DNA of 6,537 nucleotides from an uncultured Erysipelotrichaceae bacterium (GCA_902766135.1 CACXCK010000022.1:1-6537); one strand, 5' to 3'; positions 1 to 5,198 are shown, counted from the first letter of the stretch. Program-made: numbers and translations. Notes: generated by a model from the letters alone, not told the origin.

Positions 1-263
1 ATATTTTGCATCGAATAATTAAAATATGAGTAGTTATTCATTTAAATACATTTTCTAATTTGCAACGAAATTATTAATAATGAATAAGTTCATCAAATTA
101 AAACAAATAAATTACAAATAAATAAAGATTTAATAAATTAAAAAATATTTTATAATTAATAATTATTTAAACTAATAAATAATAGTATAATAAGTTTATA
201 AATATAATAATTAGAAATAGCTTCATTTTATATATTTTTATAATAATAAATAAAAATATGCAT

Positions 264-291
264 AAATTACATAATATATATTATGTTAACT
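264..291 (+). other. dif: Putative dif site (Xer recombination site)
   Basis: The layout is an 11-bp left arm AAATTACATAA, a 6-bp centre TATATA and an 11-bp right arm TTATGTTAACT. From memory of published dif sites, the right (XerD-binding) arm differs at one base from E. coli (TTATGTTAAAT) and at one from B. subtilis (TTATGTAAACT). The centre equals that of B. subtilis. The left (XerC) arm is divergent but keeps the inner CATAA seen in E. coli. Bases 269-286 form a perfect 18-bp palindrome. Its role would be resolution of chromosome dimers at the terminus by XerC/XerD with FtsK/SpoIIIE. Support comes from the gene-free context, the XerD-type gene nearby, and neighbouring genes running toward it. 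The main doubt is that short AT palindromes are common in such DNA, but the GTTAAC part of the arm is not simple AT repeat. Confidence 0.75.
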
Positions 292-308
292 TCTTAAAAA
301 TTATAAAT

Positions 309-341
309 AAAACATAGAATATATTTTCTACTCTATGTTTT
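309..341 (-). terminator. Intrinsic terminator of the 336-aa gene
   Basis: Arms 309-318 (AAAACATAGA) and 332-341 are perfectly complementary over 10 bp with a 13-nt loop. Read on the minus strand, the hairpin starts 4 bases past the TAA stop at 346-348 and ends in a U-rich TTTTATTTA tail. It separates the gene from the dif-like region. Confidence 0.75.
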
Positions 342-345
342 CATT

Positions 346-1356
346 TTAACGTATTTTATTACCAGAAAGTATGCCAATTTCATTTAATCTAAGAACAACA
401 TCTGATGGCATATTAACCAAATCATCATTATCATATAATCTATAGATTTCATCACGTAAATCAAAAAGACTAATTTCATTTCTGGCATAACTAGATAATA
501 ACGAATCAATAGGTAGTAAAGGCCTTTCAACAAAAGTACTACTTCTCTTCTCTTCTTTTGGTAGACCATAAAAATCATACATATTAATTTGTGGATCTGC
601 TTGTAATCTTCTGTTTGCTTCAAATAAAGTTATCTGTTCATCACTATCAAATCCAAACATTTGAGCAGGATAAAGTGCATTATTTCGCTCATATACACGT
701 CTTTCTGTTTTATCTAATGTTGCAGCAGTAAACTGATGAACAGTTCCATAAGATGATATAGAGTCTAATATCTTTTGAGCATAAAAACCTTGATTGGTTA
801 CTTTACCACTATTTAAATAACTTTTTAAATATTCTTGAATCTTAGGTGAAACAATACTATCATTTTTAACAAGTCTTCTTAAAATATTTATATCCCCATA
901 AACCGTAGATGATAAAACATTAACCAAGTTAGTTATTGCCGGTTCACTATTAAATATTACTCTATTTCCCCTACCCTTATTAGCTCTATCAATAATAGTT
1001 TTAATAAATTTTAAGTAATAAGCCCTCAAATCCTCATTAGGGAAAGTATCACGATAAATAGGACTTAAAAAACTCATCTTATAACCATTCGTTTTTCCTT
1101 TTTCATAATAACTATGAACTATAAAAACATCTTTAATTTGTTCTTTATTAACGCCTTTTGTTTTAGCCACTAATGACCAAAACTCATCTTTGTTAAATCC
1201 ATTTAAATTTTCATTATCTTGATGTGTTTTAAATCCAATTAAAAATACATCAATAGTTGTAATATTATACTTACTTTGAGGATTTAATAATAAAACATTC
1301 CCAAGCCCTTCAATTGAGGCAACAATATAATAAGAATCATTTTCTTTTGAACCCAT
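346..1356 (-). CDS. Hypothetical protein, 336 aa, unknown family
   Basis: I do not recognise this protein. It looks soluble: no signal peptide, no long hydrophobic segment, no cysteine pair and no nucleotide-binding loop. The N-terminal third is mixed alpha/beta (strand-like runs IVASIEGLGNVLLL near residues 11-24 and TTIDVFLIGF near 33-42). The middle and C-terminal parts are charged and probably helical, with a basic RANKGRGNR at 124-132 and an acidic C-terminal part around 299-319. The frame opens four codons earlier with an ATG at 1368, but that ATG has no SD and sits on the predicted transcription start. The ATG at 1354-1356 follows GGTGG at good spacing, so I chose it. The gene has its own promoter at 1373-1401 and a terminator directly after it, so it is a single-gene unit. 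Confidence is high that it is coding, nil for function. Confidence 0.85.
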   Translation of the reverse strand: MGSKENDSYYIVASIEGLGNVLLLNPQSKYNITTIDVFLIGFKTHQDNENLNGFNKDEFWSLVAKTKGVNKEQIKDVFIVHSYYEKGKTNGYKMSFLSPIYRDTFPNEDLRAYYLKFIKTIIDRANKGRGNRVIFNSEPAITNLVNVLSSTVYGDINILRRLVKNDSIVSPKIQEYLKSYLNSGKVTNQGFYAQKILDSISSYGTVHQFTAATLDKTERRVYERNNALYPAQMFGFDSDEQITLFEANRRLQADPQINMYDFYGLPKEEKRSSTFVERPLLPIDSLLSSYARNEISLFDLRDEIYRLYDNDDLVNMPSDVVLRLNEIGILSGNKIR

Positions 1357-1372
1357 CTCTACCACCATATAT

Positions 1373-1401
1373 ATTGTAACTTAAATACCAAAGATTGGCA
1401 A
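1373..1401 (-). promoter_or_regulatory. Sigma-70/SigA promoter of the 336-aa gene
   Basis: On the minus strand, -35 TTGCCA (1396-1401), 17-bp spacer, -10 TACAAT (1373-1378); each box matches the consensus at five of six bases. The expected start point is near 1366, giving a leader of about 10 nt and making the upstream ATG at 1368 unusable. The -35 lies in ATTGGCAAT (1394-1402), whose other strand reads TTGGCA and may serve the divergent small ORF. Confidence 0.75.
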
Positions 1402-1445
1402 TTATTTTTAAACATGATTTATATTAAAAATGCCATACTATTACT

Positions 1446-1452
1446 GGGAGGG
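1446..1452 (+). promoter_or_regulatory. Strong SD of the 39-aa ORF
   Basis: GGGAGGG lies 6 bases before the ATG at 1459. It is one of the strongest SD sequences in the window and is the main reason to accept the short frame as translated. Upstream, CATACTA (1434-1440) and TATATT (1420-1425) are candidate -10 elements; neither has a convincing -35 at ideal spacing. Confidence 0.6.
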
Positions 1453-1458
1453 ATAAAA

Positions 1459-1578
1459 ATGAAAAATAATTCTAAAAATCAAAGAGATAACAAAAACAGA
1501 AATAACGAAAATAAGCATCAAAATAATAACAAGAAAAACGAATCTCGTCAAAACGAAAATAAAAGAAATAATCGTTAA
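1459..1578 (+). CDS. Small Asn/Lys-rich protein, 39 aa
   Basis: The frame begins MKNNSKNQRDNK, stops at TAA 1576-1578, and consists almost entirely of N, K, R, Q, E, S and D, with one His and no hydrophobic residue after Met1. It is therefore expected to be disordered and basic. Translation is supported by the GGGAGGG SD at 1446-1452 and by the terminator starting 4 bases after the stop. Comparable short, polar, low-complexity proteins occur in Bacillota and some are spore proteins, but I see no family motif and assign no function. It diverges from the 336-aa gene and converges on xerD. In such A-rich DNA an Asn/Lys-rich frame could arise by chance; SD plus terminator argue against that. Confidence 0.6.
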   Translation: MKNNSKNQRDNKNRNNENKHQNNNKKNESRQNENKRNNR

Positions 1579-1582
1579 TAAT

Positions 1583-1616
1583 AAAAAGAATGAATGGTTA
1601 AATATTCATTCTTTTT
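1583..1616. terminator. Bidirectional terminator between small ORF and xerD
   Basis: A perfect 13-bp stem (1583-1595 with 1604-1616) encloses the 8-nt loop GGTTAAAT. One arm starts with five A and the other ends in a T run (1612-1617), so each strand reads hairpin then U-tract. It serves the + strand small ORF and the - strand xerD. The xerD TGA stop (1606-1608) lies within the stem. Confidence 0.85.
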
Positions 1617-2499
1617 TACTTCTTGGATGACTCATATTATATTCATTTTTTTCCTCTTCTTGAGAAACATGAGTATAAATCTGTGTAGTTGAAATATCAC
1701 TGTGTCCTAATAACTCCTGAATAACCCTTAAATCAGCGCCATTATTAAGTAAATGGGTAGCAAAAGAATGTCTTAATACATGTGGGCTTATTTCTTTAGA
1801 AATACCCGTAATATGACATAACTTTTTTAATATTTTAAAGAAACCTTGTCTCGTAATAGGCTTGCCATGATTATTTAAAAATAATTCACTATAAGTAGAA
1901 TCTTTCACTAATTTAGGTCGATATTCATCTACATACAATTGTAAATATTTTTTACTTATATCATTAAATGGTACAATTCTTTCTTTACTTCCCTTTCCTT
2001 CTACTCTAACATAGTCATTTTGAAAATCAATATTAACAAATTTTAAAGATACTAATTCGCTCACCCTTAAACCAGTTGCATACATAAGTTCAAGCATTGC
2101 TTTAGTTCTATAATCATAAACAGTATTAAGTGGAAAATTAAGAAGTTTATCTACCTCATCATAAGATAAAAACTGAGGTATTTTAATACCTTGCTTTGGG
2201 TGCACGTAAGAGGCCATAATATTATTATCTATTCTTTCCCTGTCTAAAAGGAAATCATAAAAGCTATTGATTACCGTAATATAATGAGCCTTTGAAGTAG
2301 CATTTAATTTTTTATATGAAGAAATAAAATCTTCAATATCATTTAAAGATAATTTTCTTATATCTTTGCCTCTAAAATACTCATCAAAACTCTTTAAATC
2401 ATTTTTATAAGATTTTATGGTATTAGTACTTAACTTTTTTTCAAAAGAAATCATATCTAAAAAATCTAATATATCTTGATTACTTATATCCTCTTTCAT
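1606..2499 (-). CDS. xerD: Site-specific tyrosine recombinase, XerD type
   Basis: The protein is 297 aa, the normal XerC/XerD length. It has an N-terminal SAM-like core-binding domain (about residues 5-90) and a catalytic domain (about 107-285). All expected catalytic residues are present: R145 in ATGLRVSELV, K169 in GKGSKER, H240 and R243 in HVLRHSFATHLL, H266 in LLGHSDISTTQIYTH, and nucleophile Y275. Their spacing follows E. coli XerD within a few residues. The role is strand exchange at dif to resolve chromosome dimers. The open frame extends 84 codons further to 2751, but that part overlaps gpsA and the promoter and does not resemble Xer. The ATG at 2497-2499 has AGTGAT upstream and a near-consensus promoter, so I start there. 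It is transcribed alone. XerC versus XerD cannot be settled by eye; the neighbouring dif-like site makes the terminus role likely. Confidence 0.93.
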   Translation of the reverse strand: MKEDISNQDILDFLDMISFEKKLSTNTIKSYKNDLKSFDEYFRGKDIRKLSLNDIEDFISSYKKLNATSKAHYITVINSFYDFLLDRERIDNNIMASYVHPKQGIKIPQFLSYDEVDKLLNFPLNTVYDYRTKAMLELMYATGLRVSELVSLKFVNIDFQNDYVRVEGKGSKERIVPFNDISKKYLQLYVDEYRPKLVKDSTYSELFLNNHGKPITRQGFFKILKKLCHITGISKEISPHVLRHSFATHLLNNGADLRVIQELLGHSDISTTQIYTHVSQEEEKNEYNMSHPRSKKE

Positions 2500-2514
2500 A
2501 TTATCACTACAAAT

Positions 2515-2543
2515 AGTATAAGAAAATAATGAACTATTGTCAA
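2515..2543 (-). promoter_or_regulatory. xerD promoter
   Basis: On the minus strand, -35 TTGACA (2538-2543, perfect), 17-bp spacer, -10 TATACT (2515-2520). The start point falls near 2508, leaving a leader of about 9 nt that is little more than the SD AGTGAT. The -35 lies just beyond the opposing gpsA -10, so the two promoters overlap. Confidence 0.88.
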
Positions 2544-2557
2544 ATTTATGGTAAAAT
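2529..2557 (+). promoter_or_regulatory. Probable gpsA promoter (extended -10)
   Basis: TGGTAAAAT (2549-2557) matches the extended -10 pattern TGnTAnnnT. The -35 position (2529-2534, ATGAAC) is weak. The distance from -10 to the gpsA ATG is 15 bases, the same as for xerD in the other direction. The leader would again be about 9 nt, starting at the SD GGTGAT. Confidence 0.55.
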
Positions 2558-2572
2558 TTAACTGGTGATAAT

Positions 2573-3535
2573 ATGAAAATTTGTTGTTTAGGCAGTGGAT
2601 ATTTTTCCGTTGCCATAAGTAAAGTTCTTTCAAAGAACGAAAAAAATGAAATATCAATCTGGACACATGACACTTCATGGCAAGAAAAATGCAATAAAAA
2701 AGATAAATTACTACTAGGCAAAAAAGAAATACCTAAAGATAATATTACCATAATTAATAACTTAGAAGACCTAGTAAACTACAACGTAATAATCATACTA
2801 GTAAGTAGTAAATACATCATGGAAACAATAAATAATTTAAAAAAAATAATTACTAAAAAACAAACTGTTTTAATAGGCACTAAAGGCTTAATTAGTATGA
2901 AACCATATAATATTACTAATTATGCCAAAAAGGTTCTAAAAACGGATAAAATTGGCTATATAGCCGGTCCAAACTTAGCAATTGATCTACTAAACGACGC
3001 TCCATGCAGAATATGTATTGCTTCAACTGATAAAAAAACGACTATTTTAGGGAAACATCTATTTAACGAACTAATACCCGAGACATCTTATAACCCTTTA
3101 AGCTTAGAAATTGGCAGTGTCCTTAAAAACATCTACGCCATCGGAAGTGGCATAATCTATGGTAAATACCCAAATCCTTCAACCCTATATAGCTTTACAA
3201 CTTCCTCATACCTTGAATACCAAAAAATTCTAACAAAATACTGTAAATATAATGAAAAGAAACCAATTGCCGCCTTAATTGCCGATTTTATGATGACTAC
3301 CAATCACGAAGAATCACGAAACTTCAAATTTGGCATTGCCCTTTCAAATAGTCAAAAAGAAGCAAAAGACTTTCTAAAAAAGAACACTGTTGAAGGCTAC
3401 GAAAACATCGATTTCCTACGCGAATTTATAAATGATAATATTTCTTCATACCCAATACTTTATGCAATTTATAACATAATATATAAAAATCAAAGTCAAG
3501 ATATATTACTAGATATATGCAAAAAAAGTTATTGA
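2573..3535 (+). CDS. gpsA: Glycerol-3-phosphate dehydrogenase [NAD(P)+], divergent
   Basis: This enzyme reduces dihydroxyacetone phosphate to sn-glycerol-3-phosphate in the cytosol, supplying the phospholipid backbone. It is 320 aa, slightly shorter than typical GpsA (about 330-340). The N-terminal Rossmann fold begins CLGSGYFSVA (5-14). Family residues are visible: K104 in GTKGL, N134 in AGPN, K185 in EIGSVLKNIYAIGSGI (179-194), and D238, T242, R249, N250 in ADFMMTTNHEESRNFKFG, matching the catalytic and phosphate-binding set of GPD enzymes. Oddities: the third glycine of the usual GxGxxG is Ser12, and the segment around 196-230 is atypical. The start is fixed by GGTGAT 4 bases upstream of the ATG. 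It diverges from xerD and its last 7 bases overlap convergent tcdA. Family assignment is firm; cofactor preference cannot be read. Confidence 0.9.
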   Translation: MKICCLGSGYFSVAISKVLSKNEKNEISIWTHDTSWQEKCNKKDKLLLGKKEIPKDNITIINNLEDLVNYNVIIILVSSKYIMETINNLKKIITKKQTVLIGTKGLISMKPYNITNYAKKVLKTDKIGYIAGPNLAIDLLNDAPCRICIASTDKKTTILGKHLFNELIPETSYNPLSLEIGSVLKNIYAIGSGIIYGKYPNPSTLYSFTTSSYLEYQKILTKYCKYNEKKPIAALIADFMMTTNHEESRNFKFGIALSNSQKEAKDFLKKNTVEGYENIDFLREFINDNISSYPILYAIYNIIYKNQSQDILLDICKKSY

Positions 3536-3555
3536 ATAACATCATCAATAACTTT
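3521..3555. terminator. Terminator hairpin spanning the gpsA/tcdA overlap
   Basis: A perfect 11-bp stem, AAAGTTATTGA (3525-3535) with TCAATAACTTT (3545-3555), has a 9-nt loop. On the minus strand it is followed by a seven-base U tract (3527-3521), making a good terminator for tcdA. On the plus strand the tail TTTATAAC is poor. The left arm contains both stop codons: gpsA TGA (3533-3535) and tcdA TAA (3529-3531). Confidence 0.7.
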
Positions 3556-4197
3556 ATAACATATTAACGAAGCAGCAGCCATTGGCACCATTGCAAGTGT
3601 CCCTAATTCTCTCTGCTTTAAAGGATTCTCCTCACTACATAAAACATAAGTATTAAGACAATCTTTATCACTTCGAAGTTCATGCCTAAGTACTTTAGCT
3701 AAAGGATCATTAAAAGTATCTTTTAGCTTTTTAATTTTTAATAACCCAGGATTCATTCTATTAGCCGTTCCCATGCAAGAAATAATCCGTTTCTTACTTT
3801 GCTTAGCTACCCTAATAAGAGCTATCTTAACACTAACAGTATCACAAGCATCTATAATATAATCATAAGATTTAACAAAATTATCATCAATATCATTAAA
3901 TAAAAGGAACTTATCAATTACCTGAATCTGAATGTTTGGATTAATCGAAATAGCCCTATCTCTTGCCACAAATACCTTTTTATCCCCAATATTATGAGCA
4001 TTAGATATAATCTGACGATTCAAATTAGAAGTTTCTACTACATCACCATCAACTATAGTAATATTAGTAAACCCACTTCTAACTAAATTTTCTAAAATAA
4101 AACCGCCAACACCCCCAACACCAATTAATAGTACACTAGTATTTTTAATTTTATCTAAAGCTTCTTCACCAATTAATTTAATAATTCTATCATCCAT
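3529..4197 (-). CDS. tcdA: tRNA threonylcarbamoyladenosine dehydratase (TcdA/YrvM)
   Basis: This is an E1/ThiF-like ATP-dependent enzyme that cyclises t6A at position 37 of ANN-decoding tRNAs to ct6A. The ATP-binding GVGGVGG is at 26-32. D50 opens DGDVVETSNLNRQ (50-62), with the family arginine R61. DACDT at 116-120 is the other nucleotide-site motif. The segment DPLAKVLRHELR (164-175) is typical of TcdA rather than MoeB or ThiF, and no zinc CxxC pairs are seen. The C-terminal GTLAMVPMAAASLICYKVIDDVI matches the TcdA ending. At 222 aa it is shorter than B. subtilis YrvM or E. coli TcdA (about 250-270), mostly near the C-terminal third. The ATG at 4195-4197 follows GGAG. No promoter lies between it and the 6S RNA terminator, so it is probably expressed by read-through. 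Confidence 0.88.
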   Translation of the reverse strand: MDDRIIKLIGEEALDKIKNTSVLLIGVGGVGGFILENLVRSGFTNITIVDGDVVETSNLNRQIISNAHNIGDKKVFVARDRAISINPNIQIQVIDKFLLFNDIDDNFVKSYDYIIDACDTVSVKIALIRVAKQSKKRIISCMGTANRMNPGLLKIKKLKDTFNDPLAKVLRHELRSDKDCLNTYVLCSEENPLKQRELGTLAMVPMAAASLICYKVIDDVIQ

Positions 4198-4210
4198 ATT
4201 TTCTCCAATA

Positions 4211-4381
4211 AAAAAACCAAAAGTTAAGAAAGTGTGATAAAATCCCGCTCACTCGCAGGGGGGCATCTCATCTATGCTTTAGGATCCTAAATCACTTAAT
4301 GGTTTAGTTTTCACACCACATAGAGTTCTGATTCCCAAGTATCACCATAGTCGGTTTTATAAAACTAACTTATCCTTTGGT
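4211..4381 (-). ncRNA. ssrS: 6S RNA (putative ssrS)
   Basis: 6S RNA mimics an open promoter and sequesters sigma-70/SigA RNA polymerase. The transcript predicted from the promoter is about 170 nt. Its ends close into a long, nearly symmetric terminal stem: CCAAAGGAUAAG (4380-4369) with CUUAACUUUUGG (4228-4217), a 2x2 loop, AGU/ACU, a 3x3 loop, then AUAAAA/UUUUAU (4360-4355 with 4242-4237). A large central bubble follows, with a small hairpin CCUGC/GCGGG (4244-4259) in its 3' strand, as in many 6S RNAs. An apical arm includes CUAUG/CAUAG (4323-4319 with 4276-4272). The 3' stem is followed by U7 (4216-4210). The segment is clearly richer in G and C than its surroundings. As I recall, B. subtilis 6S-1 (bsrA) also lies beside yrvM (tcdA). 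The alternative is a cis-acting leader of tcdA, but no known riboswitch core was recognised. Confidence 0.72.
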
Positions 4382-4387
4382 AATTCA

Positions 4388-4416
4388 ACTATACCATAAA
4401 TAACAAAATTCTTCAA
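4388..4416 (-). promoter_or_regulatory. Strong promoter of the 6S RNA
   Basis: On the minus strand, -35 TTGAAG (4411-4416), 17-bp spacer, -10 TATAGT (4388-4393). An A/T-tract stretch directly upstream (TTTTTTAAAATTT) resembles an UP element. The start point is expected near 4381, exactly where the closing stem of the RNA begins. Confidence 0.82.
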
Positions 4417-4431
4417 GCAAATTTTAAAAAA

Positions 4432-4647
4432 TTATCGAATAAGTACTTTTCCGCTATAAGAATTCTTTAATTCTCTTAAAAGTAATCTACTACTATAAAC
4501 ATTATTAAGTCCCTCAAAAACAATTTTTTCAACATTATAATCATTAATAATATCACATATTCTTCTTTTAAGTTTCTTCATTTCATTACCACTTAAAGCA
4601 TCAGATACATCAACAAACAAAGTATTATTCAAATAATATATATCCAT
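4432..4647 (-). CDS. Small protein of unknown function, 71 aa (weak STAS-like pattern)
   Basis: Begins MDIYYLNNTLFVDVSDALSG and ends with KVLIR. The pattern is strand (LFVDV, 10-14), helix (about 20-38), strand (VEKIVFEGL, 39-47), helix (about 51-64) and strand (KVLIR). This order resembles the first part of an anti-sigma-factor-antagonist (STAS) fold, but the usual D-S-S-G phosphorylation motif is absent (NVYSSRLL instead) and the length is short, so I make no functional call. Translation is well supported by GGTGAT 4 bases before the ATG at 4645-4647. A weak -10 (TACACT, minus strand, 4663-4668) lies 15 bases upstream of the ATG, the same spacing as for xerD and gpsA. It sits between the yqeY terminator and the 6S promoter. 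Confidence 0.75.
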   Translation of the reverse strand: MDIYYLNNTLFVDVSDALSGNEMKKLKRRICDIINDYNVEKIVFEGLNNVYSSRLLLRELKNSYSGKVLIR

Positions 4648-4711
4648 TCTATCACCATTACTAGTGTAACAAGGTACATTAACAATTTATAGTTATTCGA
4701 CACAATATGCT

Positions 4712-4735
4712 AAAAAAAACTACTTATTAAGTAGT
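4712..4735 (-). terminator. yqeY/rpsU unit terminator
   Basis: Stem ACTACTT (4719-4725) with AAGTAGT (4729-4735), 7 perfect base pairs around a 3-nt loop, followed on the minus strand by a run of eight T (4719-4712). The yqeY TAG stop (4720-4722) lies in the stem. Confidence 0.8.
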
Positions 4736-5169
4736 CTTTCTTTAACTAATATACTTACTAATCCCATATCTGCAACAGTACCTATTTCTAAAGTAAGAAT
4801 CTTCATAATCTTACCCATATCTTTCATAGACATAGGATTTTCTTTTGCAAATACCTCATCAATCTTCTTATTTATCTCATCTTCACTTAATTCTTGAGGT
4901 AGATATTCTTTAAGTATTTCTACTTCCTTTTTTAAACTATTAATCTCTTCTTCTTTATTATACTTTTGATACTCAGTAATAGAGTCATTTCTTTGTTTAA
5001 CGCCTCTTTTTATAACAGTTATAACTTCATTATCATCTAATTCTTTCTTTAAAGAAATAGCTTCTAATTGTAAAGCACTTTTAAGCATTCTAAGAACAGA
5101 CAATTTAAACTTATCCTGACTCTTCATAGCCACTTTCATATCATTAGCAATTCTTTCACTTAAATTCAT
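4720..5169 (-). CDS. yqeY: YqeY (GatB/YqeY domain) protein
   Basis: The protein is 149 aa, the normal length of YqeY in Bacillota. It is largely helical, with MNLSERIANDMKVAMKSQDKFKLSVLRMLKSAL at the N-terminus, the conserved IKRGVKQRNDSITEY region (53-67) and YLPQELSEDEI near 88-98. The C-terminal half (about 90-149) is the domain shared with the tail of GatB, an amidotransferase subunit that binds Gln/Glu-tRNA. The precise role of stand-alone YqeY is unclear; tRNA-related function is inferred from that domain. It sits directly after rpsU, a common pairing. The ATG at 5167-5169 is preceded by GGAGATGAT. Expression probably comes from the rpsU promoter through the intercistronic hairpin. Confidence 0.93.
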   Translation of the reverse strand: MNLSERIANDMKVAMKSQDKFKLSVLRMLKSALQLEAISLKKELDDNEVITVIKRGVKQRNDSITEYQKYNKEEEINSLKKEVEILKEYLPQELSEDEINKKIDEVFAKENPMSMKDMGKIMKILTLEIGTVADMGLVSILVKERLLNK

Positions 5170-5198
5170 ACAATCATCTCCAAATTAATTGTATAACA

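Larger units (their letters stand above)
1..345. other. AT-rich intergenic region, no gene
   Basis: This stretch is about 90% A+T by eye and has no credible coding region. The longest ATG-started frames I traced on the + strand are about 10-20 codons and lack an SD. It contains the dif-like site at 264-291 and, at its right end, the terminator of the neighbouring minus-strand gene. I see no DnaA-box cluster, CRISPR repeat, tRNA or rRNA. An imperfect repeat of about 18 bp is visible at 5-22 and 60-78. The region continues past the left edge. Confidence 0.8.

Noticed and set aside
1..345. Replication origin in the AT-rich block
   Set aside because: No DnaA-box cluster (TTATCCACA type) and no dnaA/dnaN neighbour; the dif-like site indicates the opposite end of the chromosome.
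384..623. 79-codon frame on the minus strand
   Set aside because: It lies wholly inside the 336-aa gene in another frame, has no SD, and reads as low-complexity Met/Ile/Tyr-rich shadow.
1446..1452. GGGAGGG here and near 5421 as FtsK/SpoIIIE polarity motifs
   Set aside because: They lack the extra base of GGGNAGGG, differ from GAGAAGGG, point in opposite directions, and are explained as SD sites.
2496..2678. 60-codon minus-strand frame over the xerD-gpsA intergenic region
   Set aside because: It overlaps the start of gpsA and the xerD promoter and shows no recognisable protein or SD.
2500..2751. 84-codon N-terminal extension of the xerD frame
   Set aside because: It overlaps gpsA in antisense, crosses the xerD promoter, and does not look like a Xer N-terminus; the ATG at 2499 gives the normal family length.
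1606..3535. Mycoplasma-type code with UGA as tryptophan
   Set aside because: UGA ends xerD and gpsA at the expected family lengths, and Trp is encoded by TGG in gpsA and the thioredoxin-like gene.
4211..4381. Riboswitch or T-box leader controlling tcdA
   Set aside because: I looked for TPP, FMN, SAM, lysine, purine, glycine, cobalamin and T-box core motifs and saw none; the paired ends and central bubble fit 6S RNA better. Not fully excluded.
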